Of a stretch of 7,786 bases of DNA, positions 5,071 through 7,786 are shown one piece after another. The position numbers and the translations under genes were made by a program. Under the pieces are notes generated by a model. That model saw only the letters and a program-made list of their open reading frames with translations, was not told the origin of the DNA and made no database searches. The first letter of the stretch is position 1. The number at the start of each line of letters is the position of its first letter. Source of the DNA: JBDSLU01 sp039916225 (GTDB taxonomy: Bacteria > Acidobacteriota > Vicinamibacteria > Vicinamibacterales > Vicinamibacteraceae); assembly GCA_039916225.1 (NCBI GenBank), contig JBDSLU010000283.1, positions 1-7,786 of the forward strand, read 5' to 3'.

Positions 5071-6690
5071 ATGGCCGACCGATCACTTTCGAGACGCGAA
5101 CTATTGCGGCGCAGCGGCGGCGCCGGTGCGCTGCTGGCGCTGCCAGCGGTGTCCACGGCCGCCACCGCGGCGACGCCTCCTGTGCAAGCGCCGGCCGCCG
5201 CACCACCTGATGTCTACGGCGCCATCGGCGTGCGCCCGCTGATCAACGGCCGCGGCACCTTCACCATCATCAGCGGCTCGACGATGCTGCCCGAGGTGCG
5301 GGCGGCGATCGACGCGGCCAGCCGCCGCTACGTCCACCTCGACGAGCTCGCCGAGGCAATCGGTGCTCGCCTGGCCACCTTGACCCAGGCCGAGTGGGGC
5401 CTGGTCACGTCGGGCTGTTCGGCCGGTCTGACCCACGCGACCGCCGCGTGCGTGGCCGGCGGCAACCCCGAACTGCACGTCCGCATCCCGAACCTGCAGG
5501 GGTTCGCCAAGGACGAAGTCATCATCCCGGCGCACTCGCGCAACGTCTATGACGCCGCGATCCGCGCCGTCGGCGTGCGCGTCGTGACGGTGTCGACCGT
5601 CGCCGAGCTCGAGGCCGCGATCGGACCGCGGACGGCCCTGATCTACGTGCTGGCCAGCCCGGACGCCGACGCCAGCGACCTCAGCGTCAAGGCGATGGGA
5701 CCGATCGCCAAGGCCAAGGGCGTCCCGATCCTGGTCGATGCCGCCGCCGAAATCCTGACCATTCCCAACGTCCACCTGGCCAACGGCGCGACGCTCGTCA
5801 CCTACAGCGGCGGCAAGTGCCTGCGCGGTCCGCAGACCGCCGGTCTGCTGCTCGGCCGCAAGGATCTGGTCAAAGCGGCCTGGGTCCACAGCGCACCGCA
5901 CCACGGTCCGCATCGCGGCTACAAGGTCGGCAAGGAAGAGGCGATCGGGATGCTGGCCGCGGTCGAGGCCTGGGTGAAGCGCGATCACGACGCCGAGTGG
6001 AAGCGCTGGACCGGCTGGCTCGAGCACATCGCGGCGAAGGTGAAGACCGTCGACGGCGTGACCACCGAAATCGTCCAGCCCGCCGGCCTGTCGAACAAGA
6101 CGCCGTCGCTCCGCGTGCGCTGGGATCGCGCCAAGCTGGGCGTCGATGGCCCCACGGTCGTCCGCACGCTGTTCAACGGCGAGCCGCGCATCACCATGAC
6201 CGCCGCCGGTGGGGCCGAGGCTGGCGATCGATCGGCGATGGCCGGGACCGGCGTCTCGATCACGCCCTACATGATGGCCGCGGGCGACGAGCAGGTCATC
6301 GCCGACCGCCTGCACGCCGTGCTGAGCAAGCCGCCAGTCACGCCGGTGAAGACGCCAGCCGCGCCGGCCGGCGACCTGTCCGGTGGCTGGGACGTGAAGA
6401 TCCAGTACGCGGCGTCGGCGTCCACGCACCACTTCCAGCTGCGTCAGCGCGGCGCGGACATCGAGGGCGCGCACCAGGGCGACTTCGTCACCCGCGATCT
6501 TGCCGGATCGATCGACGGCGACGAGGTGCGGCTGCGCAGCAACGTCAGCGAACAGGCAGGCGACGCCTTCTCGTTCACGTTCACCGGCAAGGTCGCCGGT
6601 GACACGCTGACCGGCACCCTCGACATGGCGGAATACCTGGGCGCGACCTTTACCGCCACGCGGCGCACGGCTGGACGCCGCCGGGCATGA
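5071..6690 (+). CDS. Tat-exported SelA/DgaE-like PLP-dependent enzyme with C-terminal beta domain
   Basis: This is a 539-residue protein. The N-terminus is a twin-arginine signal (SRRELL at residues 7-12, then a hydrophobic stretch and an ATA cleavage site near 33), so the folded, cofactor-loaded enzyme would be exported. Residues about 48-425 form a fold-type I PLP domain of the selenocysteine-synthase-like group: phosphate-cup 'TSGCSAG' (113-119), PLP-ring aspartate in 'VDAAAE' (Asp223), Schiff-base lysine in 'YSGGKCLRGPQTAG' (Lys249), and 'YKVGKEE' (284-290). This matches selA_rel and D-glucosaminate-6-phosphate ammonia-lyase (DgaE) relatives rather than true SelA; no other selenocysteine gene is nearby. 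Likely chemistry is alpha,beta-elimination or a related reaction on an amino acid. Residues about 435-535 are an added beta-strand domain starting 'DLSGGW' and resembling small barrel domains of exported Acidobacteriota proteins. The stop overlaps the next start by four bases. The substrate is unknown. Confidence 0.88.
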   Translation: MADRSLSRRELLRRSGGAGALLALPAVSTAATAATPPVQAPAAAPPDVYGAIGVRPLINGRGTFTIISGSTMLPEVRAAIDAASRRYVHLDELAEAIGARLATLTQAEWGLVTSGCSAGLTHATAACVAGGNPELHVRIPNLQGFAKDEVIIPAHSRNVYDAAIRAVGVRVVTVSTVAELEAAIGPRTALIYVLASPDADASDLSVKAMGPIAKAKGVPILVDAAAEILTIPNVHLANGATLVTYSGGKCLRGPQTAGLLLGRKDLVKAAWVHSAPHHGPHRGYKVGKEEAIGMLAAVEAWVKRDHDAEWKRWTGWLEHIAAKVKTVDGVTTEIVQPAGLSNKTPSLRVRWDRAKLGVDGPTVVRTLFNGEPRITMTAAGGAEAGDRSAMAGTGVSITPYMMAAGDEQVIADRLHAVLSKPPVTPVKTPAAPAGDLSGGWDVKIQYAASASTHHFQLRQRGADIEGAHQGDFVTRDLAGSIDGDEVRLRSNVSEQAGDAFSFTFTGKVAGDTLTGTLDMAEYLGATFTATRRTAGRRRA

Positions 6691-7786
6691 TGGTCAAGGG
6701 TGCGGCGTTGATCGCGGCGGCGTTCCTCGTGCTCGGCGCAGGGGCCCAAGCCCCGCCCCCGGCTGCCCCGCCGCCGGCCGGGGCGGCCGCCGCGGCGCCG
6801 GCCGCCAAATACGACCTCCTGCTCAAGGGCGGCCACGTCATCGACGCGAAGAACGGCGTCGACGCGGTCCGCGACGTGGCTATCGCCGGCGGCAAGATCG
6901 CCCTGGTCGCCGCCTCGATCCCGGCCGCCGACGCCGGCAAGACGATCGACGTGAGCGGTCTCTACGTCACGCCCGGCCTGATCGACATCCACGCCCACGT
7001 CTACACCGGCACCGGCGAGCGCAACTCCTACGCCGGCGACAACAGCGTCTCGCCGGATGGATTCAGCTTCCGGGTCGGCGTCACCACCGTCGCCGATGCC
7101 GGCGGCTCGGGCTGGCGGAACTTCGAGGACTTCAAGGACCGGATCATCGATCGATCGCGGACGCGCGTGCTGGCGTTCCTCAACATCGTCGGCAACGGCA
7201 TGCGTGGTGGGAAGTTCGAGAACGACCAGGCCGACATGGAAGCCAAGCCGGCCGCGGAGATGGCGCTGAAGCACAAGGGCACCATCATCGGCATCAAGAC
7301 GGCGCATTACACCGGCCCCGAGTGGACGCCGGTCGATCACGCGGTCGAGGCCGCGACCGCGGCCAACATCCCGGTGATGGTCGACTTCGGCAACAACCAT
7401 CCGGACACGCGGCCCCTCGCCGACCTGCTGACGAAGAAGCTGCGGCCCGGTGACATCTACACGCACATGTATTCGGGGCTGCGCAACGAACTGGTCGACG
7501 GCAAGCCGAACCCAGGCATGATCGAAGGCCGCAAGCGCGGCGTGATCTTCGACGTCGGCCACGGTGGGGGCAGCTTCAACTGGGGCATCGTGGTGCCGAT
7601 CATGCGGGCCGGCTTCACGCCCGATTCGATCTCGACCGACCTGCACATCAGCAGCATGAACGCCGGCATGAAGGACATGCTCAATGTCATGAGCAAGTTC
7701 CTCGCCCTCGGCGAGCCGCTGAAGAACGTGATCGCCCAGTCGACGTGGCACCCGGCCCGCGAGATCAAGCAGGACGCCCTCGGCCA
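6687..7786 (+). CDS. Exported amidohydrolase/deacetylase, EF_0837/cog3964-like (3' partial)
   Basis: 366 codons are visible; the window ends before the stop. ATG 6687 overlaps the SelA-like stop (ATGA); a second ATG at 6690 could also serve. Residues 1-22 form a Sec signal peptide, followed by a Pro/Ala-rich linker (23-40). The amidohydrolase-superfamily fold starts at 'YDLLLKGGHVID'. Metal and catalytic positions are all present: HAH (His102, His104), Lys204 in 'IGIKTAHYTG' as the probable carboxylated bridging lysine, His260 in 'THMYSG', His292 in 'GHGGGSF', and Asp318 in 'STDLH'. Such proteins are often mislabelled dihydroorotase; studied cog3964 members hydrolyse small acylated substrates, not dihydroorotate. 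Genes of this family are also found beside selA_rel genes in other bacteria (the EF_0837 neighbourhood), as here. I infer a binuclear metal hydrolase in the periplasm freeing the substrate of the PLP partner. What follows the visible end is unknown. Confidence 0.9.
   Translation, partial: MMVKGAALIAAAFLVLGAGAQAPPPAAPPPAGAAAAAPAAKYDLLLKGGHVIDAKNGVDAVRDVAIAGGKIALVAASIPAADAGKTIDVSGLYVTPGLIDIHAHVYTGTGERNSYAGDNSVSPDGFSFRVGVTTVADAGGSGWRNFEDFKDRIIDRSRTRVLAFLNIVGNGMRGGKFENDQADMEAKPAAEMALKHKGTIIGIKTAHYTGPEWTPVDHAVEAATAANIPVMVDFGNNHPDTRPLADLLTKKLRPGDIYTHMYSGLRNELVDGKPNPGMIEGRKRGVIFDVGHGGGSFNWGIVVPIMRAGFTPDSISTDLHISSMNAGMKDMLNVMSKFLALGEPLKNVIAQSTWHPAREIKQDALG

Noticed and set aside
5071..6690. True selenocysteine synthase (selA)
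   Set aside because: The export signal, the selA_rel/DgaE-type signature around the PLP lysine and the lack of selB, selC or selD nearby argue against a tRNA-acting enzyme.
6444..7751. Minus-strand open frame (435 codons) opposite the SelA-like and amidohydrolase genes
   Set aside because: It spans two clearly real plus-strand genes, has no motif, and is His/Arg/Val-rich antisense sequence.
6687..7786. Dihydroorotase
   Set aside because: The signal peptide, the HAH...GIK...THMYSG...GHGGGSF...STDLH pattern and the SelA-like neighbour fit the EF_0837/cog3964 group, whose tested members are not dihydroorotases.
1..7786. CRISPR array, tRNA, rRNA, insertion sequence or attachment site
   Set aside because: No regularly spaced repeats, no cloverleaf, no transposase or terminal inverted repeats were seen on either strand.

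Overview
The window is about 70% GC, densely coded, and probably from an Acidobacteriota chromosome, perhaps Vicinamibacteria. The clues are a TIGR02999-type ECF sigma factor coupled to a kinase-PD40 receptor, and exported amidohydrolase and SelA-like enzymes with Ala/Pro-rich linkers. The lineage is inferred from gene style only; there is no rRNA marker.

Layout. (1) Bases 2-463, plus strand: C-terminal part of a DUF5655-type protein behind a CxxC zinc-ribbon-like segment; its start lies outside the window. (2) Bases 541-1305, minus strand: an unnamed integral membrane protein with seven predicted helices. (3) Bases 1306-1483: a divergent intergenic region with a clear inverted repeat and a perfect TATAAT placed for the next operon. 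(4) Bases 1484-4908, plus strand: a two-gene signalling operon. An ECF sigma factor overlaps by four bases a transmembrane Ser/Thr kinase whose C-terminal half is a TolB/PD40 beta-propeller. (5) Bases 4909-5070: a hairpin after the kinase, then an extended -10 (TGCTAGTAT) flanked by two exact 10-bp direct repeats. (6) Bases 5071 to the window end, plus strand: a second operon. It holds a Tat-exported SelA/DgaE-like PLP enzyme with an extra C-terminal beta-rich domain, overlapping by four bases a signal-peptide-bearing amidohydrolase of the EF_0837/cog3964 type, cut by the window end.

How the genes may work together. The sigma/kinase pair resembles systems in which a kinase phosphorylates an ECF sigma factor that lacks the acidic residues of region 2.2; this sigma factor has Gln-Pro-Thr-Ala there. 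The second operon pairs two enzyme families also found together in other bacteria (selA_rel and EF_0837). Both proteins here carry export signals, which suggests an envelope pathway: the amidohydrolase would release an amino acid or related compound from an acylated precursor and the PLP enzyme would transform it. The substrate cannot be read from the sequence. Whether the sigma/kinase operon regulates this pathway is unknown.
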